Positions 27,121 to 35,968 of a stretch of DNA of 64,000 nucleotides are shown piece by piece. The notes under the pieces were generated by a model. The model was given only the letters and a program-made list of their open reading frames with translations. It had not been told where the DNA came from and did not search any database. Position numbers and translations under genes: made by a program. Every line of letters starts with the position of its first letter. Position 1 is the stretch's first letter. The DNA is from Kitasatospora sp. CB01950 (GTDB lineage: Bacteria; Actinomycetota; Actinomycetes; Streptomycetales; Streptomycetaceae). The DNA is taken from contig NZ_LISX01000003.1 in NCBI RefSeq assembly GCF_001905465.1, positions 594,565-658,564 on the forward strand. The letters run 5' to 3'.

Positions 27121-27933
27121 TCACAGCGCCCGCCTTGCCGCCGCGATCCGCTCCGGATCCCAGCCGCGGTGCGGGACGGACTCCAGCAGCAGCCGGGTGT
27201 AGGCGTGCCGGGGGTCCGCCAGGACCGTCGCGGTCGGGCCGGATTCGACGATCCGCCCCGACCGCATCACCACCACCTGGTCGGTGACGCAGCGGACCAC
27301 GCCCAGGTCGTGGGTGATGAACAGGTAGCCGATGCCGGTCTCGGCGCGGATGTCGGCGAGCAGGTTCAGCACCTGCGCCTGCACCGACACGTCGAGCGCC
27401 GCCACCGCCTCGTCCAGCACCACCACGGCCGGCTCGACGGCCAACGCCCGTGCGATCGCGACGCGTTGGCGCTGTCCGCCGGACAGCTGCCGGGGCAGCG
27501 CGTCGGCCGCCCGGGTGCCCAGGCCGACCTGGTCGAGGAGTTCCCGCACCCGGCCCTCGTGGTCCCGGCCGGGGAAGTGCAGCCGCAGCGTCTCGCGCAG
27601 CGCCGCGCCGACCCCGATCCGCGGATCGAGCGACAGGTACGGGTCCTGGAAGACCATCTGCACCTCGCGGGCGCGGGCCAGCCGGGCCGCCCGGCCGCGC
27701 ACGGCGGCGGTGCGCTCCCGGCCGCGCACGGTCACCGTCCCGGCGTCCGCGCGGTCCAGGCCGACGACGATCCGGGCGGTGGTGGTCTTCCCCGAGCCGG
27801 ACTCGCCGACGATGCCGAGCGAACCCCCGGCGGGGAGCGAGAAGCCGACCCGGTCGACGGCGGTGACGGGGCCGAAGCTGCGGCACAGCCCGGACACCTC
27901 CAACACGGCCGCCCCGGCAGGGGTTTCAGACAT
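27121..27933 (-). CDS. Oligopeptide/nickel-family ABC transporter ATP-binding protein (DppF type)
   Basis: A 270-residue ATPase of the peptide/opine/nickel uptake family. Walker A GESGSGKTTTA, signature LSGGQRQRVAIARAL, Walker B VVVLDEAVAALD and an H-loop ITHDLGV are visible. It is the fifth and last gene of a five-gene importer operon and overlaps the preceding ATPase gene by eight bases. Because the family carries di/oligopeptides, nickel chelates, opines and similar small amines, the substrate is judged from the neighbouring deiminase rather than from the sequence. The MITE-like repeat begins just past its stop. Confidence 0.92.
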   Translation of the reverse strand: MSETPAGAAVLEVSGLCRSFGPVTAVDRVGFSLPAGGSLGIVGESGSGKTTTARIVVGLDRADAGTVTVRGRERTAAVRGRAARLARAREVQMVFQDPYLSLDPRIGVGAALRETLRLHFPGRDHEGRVRELLDQVGLGTRAADALPRQLSGGQRQRVAIARALAVEPAVVVLDEAVAALDVSVQAQVLNLLADIRAETGIGYLFITHDLGVVRCVTDQVVVMRSGRIVESGPTATVLADPRHAYTRLLLESVPHRGWDPERIAAARRAL

Positions 27934-28903
27934 TCGCGGCGCTCCCTTCGAGCCGTTCGGCGTGGTGGCAGGCGGTCAGGTGGTCCGCCGCGCCGGGGGC
28001 GGGCCGCGGCCGCGGCGCCTCGGTGCGGCACCGGTCGTCGGCCAGCGGGCACCGGGCGGCGAACGGGCAGCCCGTCAACTCGGCTCGCAGGTCCGGCGGT
28101 TGGCCTTCGATCGCGGCGAGCCGGCCGGCCGGCGCGTCGATCCGGGGAGTGGCCGCCAGCAGCGCCGCCGTGTAGGGGTGCCGGGGCCGGTCGAACAGGG
28201 CGGCGGCGGGCGCGGTCTCGGCGATCCGCCCGGCGTACATCACGTACACCCGGTCGCTGATGGCGGCGGCCAGGCCCAGGTCGTGGGTGACGAACAGCAG
28301 GCCGGTGCCGTACCGGCGGCGCAACCCGTCGAGCAGGGCGACCACTTCGGCCTGCGTGGTCACGTCCAGGGCAGTGGTGGGTTCGTCGGCGAGCAGCAGC
28401 GCCGGGTCGCCCATCAGGGCGGCGGCGATCACCACGCGTTGCAGCATGCCGCCGGAGACCTGACCCGGGTAGCGGTCCAGCACGGAGGCGTCCAGGCCGA
28501 CCGCGTCGAGGAGTTCGGCGGCCCGGCGGTCGGCCGCCGCCCGGTCCAGCGCCCCGGTGAGCAGCACGCTCTCGGTCAGGAAGTCGCCGATCCGGCGCAG
28601 CGGGTTGGTGGCGGCACGCGGGTCCTGGTAGATCATCGCGGCGGTGCGCGAGCGCAGTGCGCGCAGTACGGCGGGGCCCGCGCCGAGCACCTCGGTGCCC
28701 GCGACCCGGACGCTGCCGTCGGCCGTGGAGCCGGCCGGCCGCAGGCCGAGGGCGCTGCGCGAAGTGAGCGTCTTGCCGGAGCCGGACTCGCCGACCAGCG
28801 CGACGGTCTCGCCCGCGCCGACGGTCAGGTCGACGCCGTCGAGCACCGGGCGGGCGGTGGCGGGCAGCCGGAGTGTCAGCCCCCGGATGTCGAGCGCGTT
28901 CAT
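27926..28903 (-). CDS. Oligopeptide/nickel-family ABC transporter ATP-binding protein (DppD type)
   Basis: A 325-residue ATPase with Walker A GESGSGKTLTS, signature VSGGMLQRVVIAAAL, Walker B LLLADEPTTALD, and the C-terminal oligopeptide-transporter extension with a cysteine cluster (CPFAARCPLADDRC) that in relatives binds an Fe-S cluster. It pairs with the DppF-type ATPase to drive import. The ATG at 28903 has GGGAGG upstream and overlaps the permease stop by four bases. Confidence 0.92.
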   Translation of the reverse strand: MNALDIRGLTLRLPATARPVLDGVDLTVGAGETVALVGESGSGKTLTSRSALGLRPAGSTADGSVRVAGTEVLGAGPAVLRALRSRTAAMIYQDPRAATNPLRRIGDFLTESVLLTGALDRAAADRRAAELLDAVGLDASVLDRYPGQVSGGMLQRVVIAAALMGDPALLLADEPTTALDVTTQAEVVALLDGLRRRYGTGLLFVTHDLGLAAAISDRVYVMYAGRIAETAPAAALFDRPRHPYTAALLAATPRIDAPAGRLAAIEGQPPDLRAELTGCPFAARCPLADDRCRTEAPRPRPAPGAADHLTACHHAERLEGSAANV

Positions 28904-29754
28904 CGGTTCCTCCCGGAGACGTGGTCGGCCCAGCGCTCGCCGACGACGTTGAAGGCGACGACGGTCAGCACGATGGCGACGCACGGCAGGACCGCCGACA
29001 GCGGGTAGCCGTGCTGGACGGCGCTCTGCCCGTCGAAGACCATCCGCCCCCAGTCGGGGGTGAGCGCCGGCACGCCCAGCCCGAGGAAGGACAGGCCGGC
29101 CAGGTCCATCAGCGCGTAGCCGAAGTTGACGGCGGACTGGGCGAGCACCACGGGAGCGATGTTCGGCAGCACGTGCCGCAGCAGGATCTGCGCCGCGGAC
29201 TGGCCCTGCACCCGGTGCGCGGCGACGTACGGGCGTTCGCGTTCGGTCAGCACCAGCGCCCGGGTGAGGCGGCTGACGTACGGCAGGTAGGCGACGGCCA
29301 GCGCGACCACCGGCGCCAGCAGGCCCTCGCCGGCGACCGCGACGACCAGCACGGCGAGCAGCATGCCGGGGAACGCGAAGACCAGTTCGGTGGAGCGGGA
29401 CAGCAGCGAGTCGAGCCAGCCGCCGCGCCAGGCGGCGGCCGCGCCGACGGCGATCCCGCCGACGGTCGAGAAGACGACCACGCCGAGCGGCCCGAGCAGC
29501 GAGGTGCGGGCGCCGATCAGCAGCCGGGCGAGCGTGTCGCGACCGGCGGCGTCCACGCCCAGCGGGTGTCCGGCGCCCGGCCCGGCGAGGGCACTGCCCA
29601 GGTCCACGGCGTTCGGGTCGGCGGGGGCGAGCCAGGGCGCCAGCACCGCGGCCAGCACGACCAGGGCGACCACGGCGAGGCAGACCGCCTGGAGCGGGGC
29701 CCGGCCGGCGCGCAGCCGCGACAGCACCGGGCGGCGGGTCAGGACGGCGCTCAC
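28900..29754 (-). CDS. Peptide/nickel-family ABC permease (DppC type)
   Basis: A 284-residue permease with an N-terminal helix, the DPNAVDLG and GHPLGVDAAGRD segments typical of DppC/OppC, and about five further helices. The EAA-like cytoplasmic loop that contacts the ATPases lies near RVQGQSAAQILLRHVLPN. Start GTG overlaps the stop of the DppB-type gene (GTGA). It forms the membrane pore with DppB. Confidence 0.92.
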   Translation of the reverse strand: MSAVLTRRPVLSRLRAGRAPLQAVCLAVVALVVLAAVLAPWLAPADPNAVDLGSALAGPGAGHPLGVDAAGRDTLARLLIGARTSLLGPLGVVVFSTVGGIAVGAAAAWRGGWLDSLLSRSTELVFAFPGMLLAVLVVAVAGEGLLAPVVALAVAYLPYVSRLTRALVLTERERPYVAAHRVQGQSAAQILLRHVLPNIAPVVLAQSAVNFGYALMDLAGLSFLGLGVPALTPDWGRMVFDGQSAVQHGYPLSAVLPCVAIVLTVVAFNVVGERWADHVSGRNR

Positions 29755-30710
29755 GCGGCGGACCTCCGGGCGCCGAGGACGACCCGGGGATCGACCAGTG
29801 GATGGACCAGGTCGACCAGCAGGTTCACCGCCATGAACAGTGCGACGACGATCAGCGCGACGGCCTGGACGGTCGGGAAGTCCTTGGTGGTGGTGGCCAG
29901 TTCGAGCAACTGGCCGAGCCCGCCGACGCTGAACGCCGACTCCACCAGGACGGTGCAGACCAGCAGCGTCGAGACCACCAGCCCACCCGTGGTCAGCACC
30001 GTCCCCAGGGCGTTGCGGAACACGTGCCGGACGATCACCCGGCGCTCCGGAACCCCCCGGGCGCGGGCCACCGCCACGTGCTCGCTGCCCAGCTCGTCCA
30101 GCATCGCCGAGCGGGTGACCCGGGCCAGCAGACCGACCAGGTACAGCGCCAGCGCGACGGCCGGCAGCGTCAGGTGCCACACCGTGTCGGCGAAGCCCTG
30201 GCCGGCCCCGCCGCTCGGGAACCAGCCCAGGCGCACCGCGAACAGGCCCTGGAGCAGCACCGCCGCGACGAACGACGGCGTGCCGACGGCGACCATCGTG
30301 GACACCAGGACCGCGGAGTCCGCCGCGCCGCCGCGGACCGCGCCGATCCAGCCCAGCGCCAGGCCCAGCACGACCACGATCAGCAGGGCCATCGCCACCA
30401 GCGTCAGCGTGACGGGCAGCCGGTCGGCGAGCAGCCGGGACACGTCGGTGCGGTAGGTCAGCGAGCGGCCGAAGTCGCCGTGCAGCACCTGGCCGAGCCA
30501 GCGCAGGTAGCGGACCGGGAACGGGTCGTCCAGGTGGTACTGCTCGTTGATCGCCTGCAGGGCGGCGGGCGACGCCGAGCGGCCGGAGAGCAGGAAGCCC
30601 GCCGGGCTGCCCGGTGCCAGGTACATCGCCCCGAACACCACGAACGAGGCGACGAACAGCGTGGCGGCCATCTCCAGCAGCCGCCGGACGGCGAATCTCA
30701 GGAAGTTCAC
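29751..30710 (-). CDS. Peptide/nickel-family ABC permease (DppB type)
   Basis: A 319-residue permease with six membrane helices. The opening FLRFAVRRLLEMAATLFVAS, the GDFGRSLTYRTDVSRLL loop and the late VESAFSVGGLGQLL segment are diagnostic of DppB/NikB. The EAA-like loop is around RARGVPERRVIVRHVFRN. Its GTG overlaps the stop of the binding-protein gene, so all five importer genes are translationally coupled. Confidence 0.92.
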   Translation of the reverse strand: MNFLRFAVRRLLEMAATLFVASFVVFGAMYLAPGSPAGFLLSGRSASPAALQAINEQYHLDDPFPVRYLRWLGQVLHGDFGRSLTYRTDVSRLLADRLPVTLTLVAMALLIVVVLGLALGWIGAVRGGAADSAVLVSTMVAVGTPSFVAAVLLQGLFAVRLGWFPSGGAGQGFADTVWHLTLPAVALALYLVGLLARVTRSAMLDELGSEHVAVARARGVPERRVIVRHVFRNALGTVLTTGGLVVSTLLVCTVLVESAFSVGGLGQLLELATTTKDFPTVQAVALIVVALFMAVNLLVDLVHPLVDPRVVLGARRSAA

Positions 30711-32395
30711 CGGGCCGCCCCCACGTCGGCGGCCCACGGGTAGTACAGGTAGGAGATGGTGGTCGGCGCGCCGGTGATCCGCTTGTTCAGGAACACCGCG
30801 GTCGGCCACTCCGCCACCGGGATCCACAGCAACTGCTCGGCCGCCCGGTGCTGGAGCTCGGCCTCGACGGGCCCGCGCTCGGCGGGGTCGTACGCGGCGG
30901 TGGCCCGGTCGACCAGCTCGTCGTAGCCGGGGTCGCTCCAGCCGGCGAAGTTCTGGTAGGCGCCGGTGCGGAAGTTGGCCAGCAGGTCGAGCGGGTCGGT
31001 GACGGAGTCGTAGTACGTCTCCGGGAACATGTCGATGCCCTTGCGGGCCTCCGGGTCGGTGAACAGCGCGGTGAACGCGTTCGGGGCGACCGTCTTCAAC
31101 TGCACGTCCAGGCCGATCCGGGACCCGGCGTTCTGCACGGCGGTGGCCAGCAGCGACACGTCCAGGCCGATGCTGCTGGTGGCGATGGTGACGGTCCTCC
31201 CCGTCGCGCCCGCCTCCGCGACCAGCGCCTTGGCCTTGGCGATGTCCGGCTCGGCGGGCGCGAGGCCGGCGAAGGCGTCGGCGCGCACCTGCTCCGGGAA
31301 GCCGCCCCAGGCCGCCTTGGTGGTGAGCGCGCCGGTGGCCGTGCCCGCGCCGCCCAGCCCCGCCTTGACGAAACCGGACCGGTCCAGCGCCATCGACAGC
31401 GCACGCCGCACCCGGACGTCGCCGAGCGGGCCCGCCATGCTGGTGATGTTGACGTTGACGGTGCTCAGGCCCTCGCCGAAGTACAGCGTGCCGGCGCCGC
31501 TGCGGCTCAACCGGTCGTAGCTCTCGGTCGGGATCAGGTAGCCGCCGTCGGCCTCCCCGCTGAGCATCGCGTTGGTGCGCGCCGACGGGTCGGTGAGAAA
31601 GCTGAAGACGACCTTGCCGGACTTCGCCCGGGTGCCCCAGTAGCCGTCGAAGCGCTCCAGCACCACGGACTGGCCCTTGTTCCAGGAACCCAGCCGGTAC
31701 GGGCCGGTGCAGTCCAGGCTGCCGGAGGTGCCGTAGTCCTTGCCGGCCGCCTCGACGCCCTTCCGGGACGCCACCACGCCGGCGGCGGTGGCCAGGTACT
31801 GGGTGAACTGCGAGTCGGCGCGCTTCAGTTTGACGGTGACCTGGAGCGGCCCGGTCGCACTGACGCTGTCGACGTTCTGGAACGCCTGCTGCCAGGCGGC
31901 GGCGTTCTCCGGGTCCGTCTGCCGGCCGAGGCTGAAGACCACGTCGTCGGCGGTCAGCACCGAGCCGTCGTGGAAGCGCACCCCGGCGCGCAGGTCGAAC
32001 ACCCAGGTCAGCGGGTCCGGGTTGGACGCCTTCTCGGCCAGACCCGGACCGAGGGTCAGCTGCGGCGTCCAGCGCATCAGGCTCTCGCAGACGTTGGACA
32101 GGATGGTGTTCTGCGGGTAGTCGAACGCCATCGTCCAGTCCAGCGTGGGCGGTTCCGCGTACAGGGCCCAGCTGAACGAGTCGATGTCGCCCGCGGCGGG
32201 CGGGGTGGAGGCGGACAGCTTGAACTGCCCGCCGCCCGCGCCGCCGGACGCGGGCGGACCCGAACAGGCCGTCAGCAGCGAACCGGCCAGCAGCGCGGCG
32301 GCGGCCAGCGCGGCGGTGCGCCGGGCGGGGGAGGCTGTGTGCGGGGCGGGCGAGGCGGTGGCGCGTCTCGCGGGTGGGGCGGTGGTCGGGGGCAC
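30707..32395 (-). CDS. Peptide/nickel-family ABC substrate-binding lipoprotein
   Basis: A 562-residue solute-binding protein of family 5. The signal is a Lol-type lipoprotein signal ending LLTAC (cysteine near residue 44), so it is tethered to the outer face of the membrane. The mature part has the usual SBP_bac_5 landmarks: NVCESLMRWTP, LTWVFDLRAGVRFHDGS, and VRRALSMALDRS. It feeds the DppBCDF-like importer. The gene starts 52 bp past the deiminase 3 stop on the same strand, so import and deimination are probably in one operon. A guanidino compound, a peptide or a nickel chelate are all possible ligands. Confidence 0.9.
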   Translation of the reverse strand: MPPTTAPPARRATASPAPHTASPARRTAALAAAALLAGSLLTACSGPPASGGAGGGQFKLSASTPPAAGDIDSFSWALYAEPPTLDWTMAFDYPQNTILSNVCESLMRWTPQLTLGPGLAEKASNPDPLTWVFDLRAGVRFHDGSVLTADDVVFSLGRQTDPENAAAWQQAFQNVDSVSATGPLQVTVKLKRADSQFTQYLATAAGVVASRKGVEAAGKDYGTSGSLDCTGPYRLGSWNKGQSVVLERFDGYWGTRAKSGKVVFSFLTDPSARTNAMLSGEADGGYLIPTESYDRLSRSGAGTLYFGEGLSTVNVNITSMAGPLGDVRVRRALSMALDRSGFVKAGLGGAGTATGALTTKAAWGGFPEQVRADAFAGLAPAEPDIAKAKALVAEAGATGRTVTIATSSIGLDVSLLATAVQNAGSRIGLDVQLKTVAPNAFTALFTDPEARKGIDMFPETYYDSVTDPLDLLANFRTGAYQNFAGWSDPGYDELVDRATAAYDPAERGPVEAELQHRAAEQLLWIPVAEWPTAVFLNKRITGAPTTISYLYYPWAADVGAAR

Positions 32396-32426
32396 GGGAG
32401 CTCCTCGGTCGGTGACGCAGGGTCAG

Positions 32427-32457
32427 GCGCGGGATCAGACGCGGGATCAGGCGCGGG
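32427..32457. repeat. 12-bp tandem repeats at deiminase 3 stop
   Basis: Two and a half copies of a 12-bp unit (GCGCGGGATCAG with one-base variants) run across the end of the deiminase 3 gene into the short gap before the binding-protein gene. Confidence 0.6.
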
Positions 32458-33451
32458 CGGCGGGAACCTGCTGGGTGATGCAGTGGACGCCGCCGCCGCC
32501 GAAGGCGATGACACGGGCCCGCACCCCGACGACCTTGCGGTCCGGGTGGGCGGCGGCGATCACGGCGAGCGCGCCGGCGTCCTCCGGGTGGCCGGCGACC
32601 GGGACGACCACGCCGCCGTTCGCCAGGTAGTAGTTGAGGTAGCCGACCTCGACCGGCCGGCCGTCCACCTCGACGAACGCGGCCTGCTGCACGTCGACGA
32701 TCTCGAAGCGGCGCCCCTGCGCGTCGGTGCTGTGCTCCAGCACCGCGCGGTTGGCGCGCATCCGCGCGTAGTCGGGGTGCCCCGGGTCGGCCGGCAGCTG
32801 GACCACGACCTTGCCGGGCGCGGCGAACGCGCACACCCCGTCCACGTGGCCGTCCGTCTCGGTGTCCAGCAGCCCGCCGTACGGCAGCCAGATCACCTTG
32901 GTGACGCCGAGCCGGTCCTTCAGCTCGGCCTCGATCTCCTCGCGGGTCATCCCCGGGTTGCGGTTGGGGTGCAGCAGGCACTGCTCGGTGGTGATCAGCG
33001 TGCCCTCGCCGTCGACGGTGATCGCGCCGCCCTCCAGCACCATCGCGGAGCGGATCGCCGGGACGCCCAGGTGCTCCAGCAGCAGGCCGGACACCCGGTC
33101 GTCGGCGTCCCACGGGGTGTGCTTGCGGCCCCAGGCGTTGAACCGGAAGTCGACGCCCGCCAGTCGGCCGTCCCCGTCCCGGACGAAGATCGGCGCGCTG
33201 TCGCGGAACCACGAGTCGTCCAGCGGGAGTTCGAGGACGGTCACGCCGTCGCCGCACAGCTCCCGGGCCTCCCCGCCGTGCCCGGGCGGCGCGACCATCG
33301 TGACCGGCTCGAACCCGGCGATCGCGCGGGCCACCTCGGCGTACTCCCGCTTCGCCTCGGCCAGCACCCCGCCCCACAGATCGGGGCGGACGGGCCAGGC
33401 CATCAGGCAGCCCTGGTGCTCGGTCCATTCGGCAGGCATGCGGTGGGTCAT
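32447..33451 (-). CDS. Cytoplasmic agmatine deiminase (deiminase 3)
   Basis: A 334-residue protein of standard agmatine deiminase length and without a signal peptide. Motifs are complete: RMPAEW and MAWP at the N-terminus, WFRDSAPIF, FNAWGRKH, EGGAITVDG, TDGHVDG and C324 in GGGGVHCITQQVP. It should convert agmatine to N-carbamoylputrescine and ammonia; no N-carbamoylputrescine amidase gene is present here. The ATG at 33451 is chosen because the upstream GTG lies between promoter elements. It is the first gene of a likely operon with the five importer genes and is divergent from a TetR regulator. It is the best candidate of the four paralogues for true agmatine activity. Confidence 0.9.
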   Translation of the reverse strand: MTHRMPAEWTEHQGCLMAWPVRPDLWGGVLAEAKREYAEVARAIAGFEPVTMVAPPGHGGEARELCGDGVTVLELPLDDSWFRDSAPIFVRDGDGRLAGVDFRFNAWGRKHTPWDADDRVSGLLLEHLGVPAIRSAMVLEGGAITVDGEGTLITTEQCLLHPNRNPGMTREEIEAELKDRLGVTKVIWLPYGGLLDTETDGHVDGVCAFAAPGKVVVQLPADPGHPDYARMRANRAVLEHSTDAQGRRFEIVDVQQAAFVEVDGRPVEVGYLNYYLANGGVVVPVAGHPEDAGALAVIAAAHPDRKVVGVRARVIAFGGGGVHCITQQVPAARA

Positions 33452-33484
33452 GGTGCAGATCCGTTCTTGAGGGGTTGGGCCCAG

Positions 33485-33513
33485 ATCCTGCACCGAACTG
33501 AAAATTCAGTCAA
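33485..33513 (-). promoter_or_regulatory. Deiminase 3/importer promoter with TetR-type operator
   Basis: On the minus strand TTGACT (33508-33513) and CAGGAT (33485-33490) are 17 bases apart. ACTGAAAATTCAGT at 33497-33510 is a palindrome with 6-bp arms inside the spacer. The surrounding 18 bases match the operator at 38216-38233 in most positions, which fits control by the neighbouring TetR or its close paralogue. Confidence 0.75.
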
Positions 33514-33644
33514 GGTTTGGGGCGGGATGAGGGTCCGAATGGGACTTCGCATGGTGAAGTTGCCTGATGCGCACGGGAGATCGTGCGTTCGGTGGGCTGA
33601 AGATATGGTCAGGAACAGCCCGGCCCGAGGTAGAGTGCCGAGCC

Positions 33645-34250
33645 ATGACGGACCGTCGAACAGAGATACTCATGGCCGCGACCCGGGTCATCGCCCGCCG
33701 GGGCGTCCGCGGCCTGCGAGTGGACGAACTCGCCGCCGAGGCCGGCGTCTCCACCTCGCTGATCTACTACCACTTCGGCGACCGGGCCGGAATCCTGCGC
33801 CGAACCCTGGAGTTCGTCAACGACCGCGCCGACCGGTACACCACCGGCCGGCGCGGCGGGACCGGCCCGGACGGCGCCCGCCAGGAGCTGGAACAGGTTC
33901 TGTTGCTGGAGCTCCAGGACCTGCCCGAGGTGCGCGAGAACAGCACCGCCTGGGGAGAGTTGAGAGCCAGCGCAATCTTCGAACCGGACCTGCGGGACGA
34001 CCTCGCCCGGGCCACCCGCGCCTGGGTGCAGGAGATCGCGGACCTGCTGGCCCGGGCCGACCCGGTCGGCGCCGCCCCCGGGCACGCCGCCGCCGCCGAA
34101 CGGCTGACCGCCCTGCTCGAAGGGCTCAGCATGCGCTGGCTCAGCGGCGCCCTGCCGCTCGACCACGCCCGCGCGCTGCTGCTGGGCGCGGTCGGGACGG
34201 AACTCGGGCCGGCGGCCGACCTGGCAGCCGGCCGCCGGCAGACGTACTGA
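33645..34250 (+). CDS. TetR family regulator (deiminase 3/importer)
   Basis: A 201-residue TetR repressor. The DNA-binding domain covers residues 1-50: RRTEILMAATRVIARRGV, LRVDELAAEAGVSTSLIYYHF. The C-terminal region (LLLELQDLPEVRENSTAWGELRASA, LLEGLSMRWLSGALP) is closely shared with the TetR at 38326, indicating a recent duplication and a similar ligand. It is divergent from deiminase 3. A -10-like TAGAGT ends eight bases before the ATG, so the mRNA is leaderless or nearly so. The stop is nine bases from the end of the convergent ureC2, with a small palindrome between. Confidence 0.9.
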   Translation: MTDRRTEILMAATRVIARRGVRGLRVDELAAEAGVSTSLIYYHFGDRAGILRRTLEFVNDRADRYTTGRRGGTGPDGARQELEQVLLLELQDLPEVRENSTAWGELRASAIFEPDLRDDLARATRAWVQEIADLLARADPVGAAPGHAAAAERLTALLEGLSMRWLSGALPLDHARALLLGAVGTELGPAADLAAGRRQTY

Positions 34251-34261
34251 CCAAGCGGTCA
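34248..34261. terminator. Short palindrome between TetR and ureC2 stops
   Basis: TGACC-AAGC-GGTCA spans both convergent stop codons. A five-base stem is weak for a terminator; the half-sites match the TGACC...GGTCA arms of the operator near deiminase 1, so protein binding is an alternative. Confidence 0.3.
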
Positions 34262-35968
34262 GAGGAAGTACAGCCGGCTCAGCGAGACTTGGTCGGCCGG
34301 CTCGGAGCGCACCTCGGCCCCGTCGAACAGCACCGTCCCGCTCCGCCGGTCCACCTCCACCAGCCCGGTGCGTGAATTGCGCACCAGGTCGCGCGGCCCG
34401 ATGCCACGCGTCCCGCGCACCCCCACCCGCCGCCGGCGCGTCGTCATCCCGTCGTACGGGCGCCCCGGCGAGGCCGCCTCGGCGGCGGCCTGCGCGACGA
34501 ACGCCACCGACAGGTCGGCCGCGGTCGCACCGTGCGCCCCGAACAGCGGCCCCAGCACCAGCGGCTGGCAGTTCTCGGTGGCCGCATTCGGATCGCCCGT
34601 CACCCCGTACGCGGGGAAGCCGGCCTTCAGCACCAGTTGCGGCTTGGCGCCGAACCGGTCGGGCCGCCAGAGCACGATGTCGGCCAGCTTGTCGACCTCG
34701 ATCGAGCCGACCTCGTGCGAAAGCCCGTGCGCGATGGCCGGGTTGACGGTCAGCTTGGCGATGTAGCGGAGCACCCGCTCGTTGTCGTCGTCCGGGCCGT
34801 CCCCCTCCATCGGCCCGAGTTCGGCCTTCATCTTGCCGGCCATCGCGAAGGTGCGGCGCACGGTCTCGCCGGCCCGGCCCATGCCCTGGGCGTCGGAGGA
34901 GGTGATGCCGATGACCCCGAGGTCGTGCAGCACGTCCTCGGCGCCCATCGTGCCGGCCCGGATCCGGTCGCGGGCCATCGCCGCGTCGCCCGGCAGGTCC
35001 GGCTTGAGGTCGTGCGCGGAGACGATCATGTCGTAGTGCTCGCCCAGCGCGTCGCGGCCGAACGGCAGGGTCGGGTTGGTGGAGGAGCCGATCACGTTCG
35101 GCACGCCGGCCATCTTCAGCACGTTCGGCACGTGGCCGCCGCCGCACCCCTCGATGTGGAAGGCGTGGATGGTGCGGCCCTCCAGCACCGCGAGGGTGTC
35201 CTCCACCGACAGGCACTCGTTCAACCCGTCGGTGTGCAGGGCCACTTGGACGTCGTACTCCTCGGCGACCCGCAGCGCGGTGTCCAGCGCCCGGGTGTGC
35301 GCGCCCATGTCCTCGTGCACCTTGAAGCCGGACGCGCCGCCCTCGGCCAGCGCCTCGATCAGCGGCGCCGGGTCGGAGGACGAACCGCGGCCCAGGAAGC
35401 CGATGTTGACCGGCCAGGCGTCGAAGGAGTTGAACGCGTGCCGCAGCGCCCACGGCGAGTTGACGCCGACGCCCCAGACCGGGCCGAACTCCTGCCCGAT
35501 GATCGTCGTCACACCGGACGCCAGCGAGGCCTCCATGATGCGCGGCGACATCAGATGCACGTGGGTGTCGATGGCGCCGGCCGTGGCGATCAGGCCCTCG
35601 CCGGAGACGATCGCGGTACCCGTGCCGACCACCACCTCCACCCCGTCCAGGGTGTCCGGGTTGCCCGCCCGGCCGATCGCCGAGATCCGGCCCGCCCGAA
35701 TACCGATCGAGGTCTTCCGGATGCCCTGCACCGCGTCGATCACCAACACGTTGGAGATCACCAGGTCACAGGTCTCGCGGACCGCGGCGGCCTTCAAATG
35801 CTGCCCGTCGCGGGCGGTCTTGCCGAACCCCACCAGGAACTCGTCGCCCGGGGCCTGCGAGTCCGACTCGACCCGGACGATCAGCCCCGAGTCGCCGAGC
35901 CGGACCCGGTCGCCCGCCCGCGGACCGTGCACCGCGACGTACTCGTGCGTGTCGATGCTGCTGCTCAC
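34259..35968 (-). CDS. Second urease alpha subunit (UreC2), variant flap
   Basis: A 569-residue urease catalytic subunit, distant from the first ureC. All nickel ligands are kept: HVH in THVHLMSP, carbamylated K216 in GFKVHEDMG, the histidines of VALHTDGLNE and HIEGCGGGH, and the aspartate of SSDAQGMGR. The flap differs: the sequence VCHHL becomes SAHDL, so the flap cysteine is A318 while catalytic H319 remains. Klebsiella urease with this cysteine replaced by alanine keeps activity, so an active enzyme is plausible. It overlaps the ureAB fusion by four bases. No accessory genes lie here; activation would rely on UreDFG from the first operon. Some other amidohydrolase activity is possible. 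Confidence 0.9.
   Translation of the reverse strand: MSSSIDTHEYVAVHGPRAGDRVRLGDSGLIVRVESDSQAPGDEFLVGFGKTARDGQHLKAAAVRETCDLVISNVLVIDAVQGIRKTSIGIRAGRISAIGRAGNPDTLDGVEVVVGTGTAIVSGEGLIATAGAIDTHVHLMSPRIMEASLASGVTTIIGQEFGPVWGVGVNSPWALRHAFNSFDAWPVNIGFLGRGSSSDPAPLIEALAEGGASGFKVHEDMGAHTRALDTALRVAEEYDVQVALHTDGLNECLSVEDTLAVLEGRTIHAFHIEGCGGGHVPNVLKMAGVPNVIGSSTNPTLPFGRDALGEHYDMIVSAHDLKPDLPGDAAMARDRIRAGTMGAEDVLHDLGVIGITSSDAQGMGRAGETVRRTFAMAGKMKAELGPMEGDGPDDDNERVLRYIAKLTVNPAIAHGLSHEVGSIEVDKLADIVLWRPDRFGAKPQLVLKAGFPAYGVTGDPNAATENCQPLVLGPLFGAHGATAADLSVAFVAQAAAEAASPGRPYDGMTTRRRRVGVRGTRGIGPRDLVRNSRTGLVEVDRRSGTVLFDGAEVRSEPADQVSLSRLYFL

Noticed and set aside
27121..32395. A dedicated nickel transporter (NikABCDE) serving the ureases
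   Set aside because: The proteins fit the broad peptide/opine/nickel family, but nothing in the sequence separates nickel from peptide uptake, and operon linkage is with deiminase 3 rather than urease.
33452..33493. GTG 33493 as start of deiminase 3
   Set aside because: It lies between the proposed -35 and -10 regions, so it would not be within the transcript; the ATG at 33451 fits family length.
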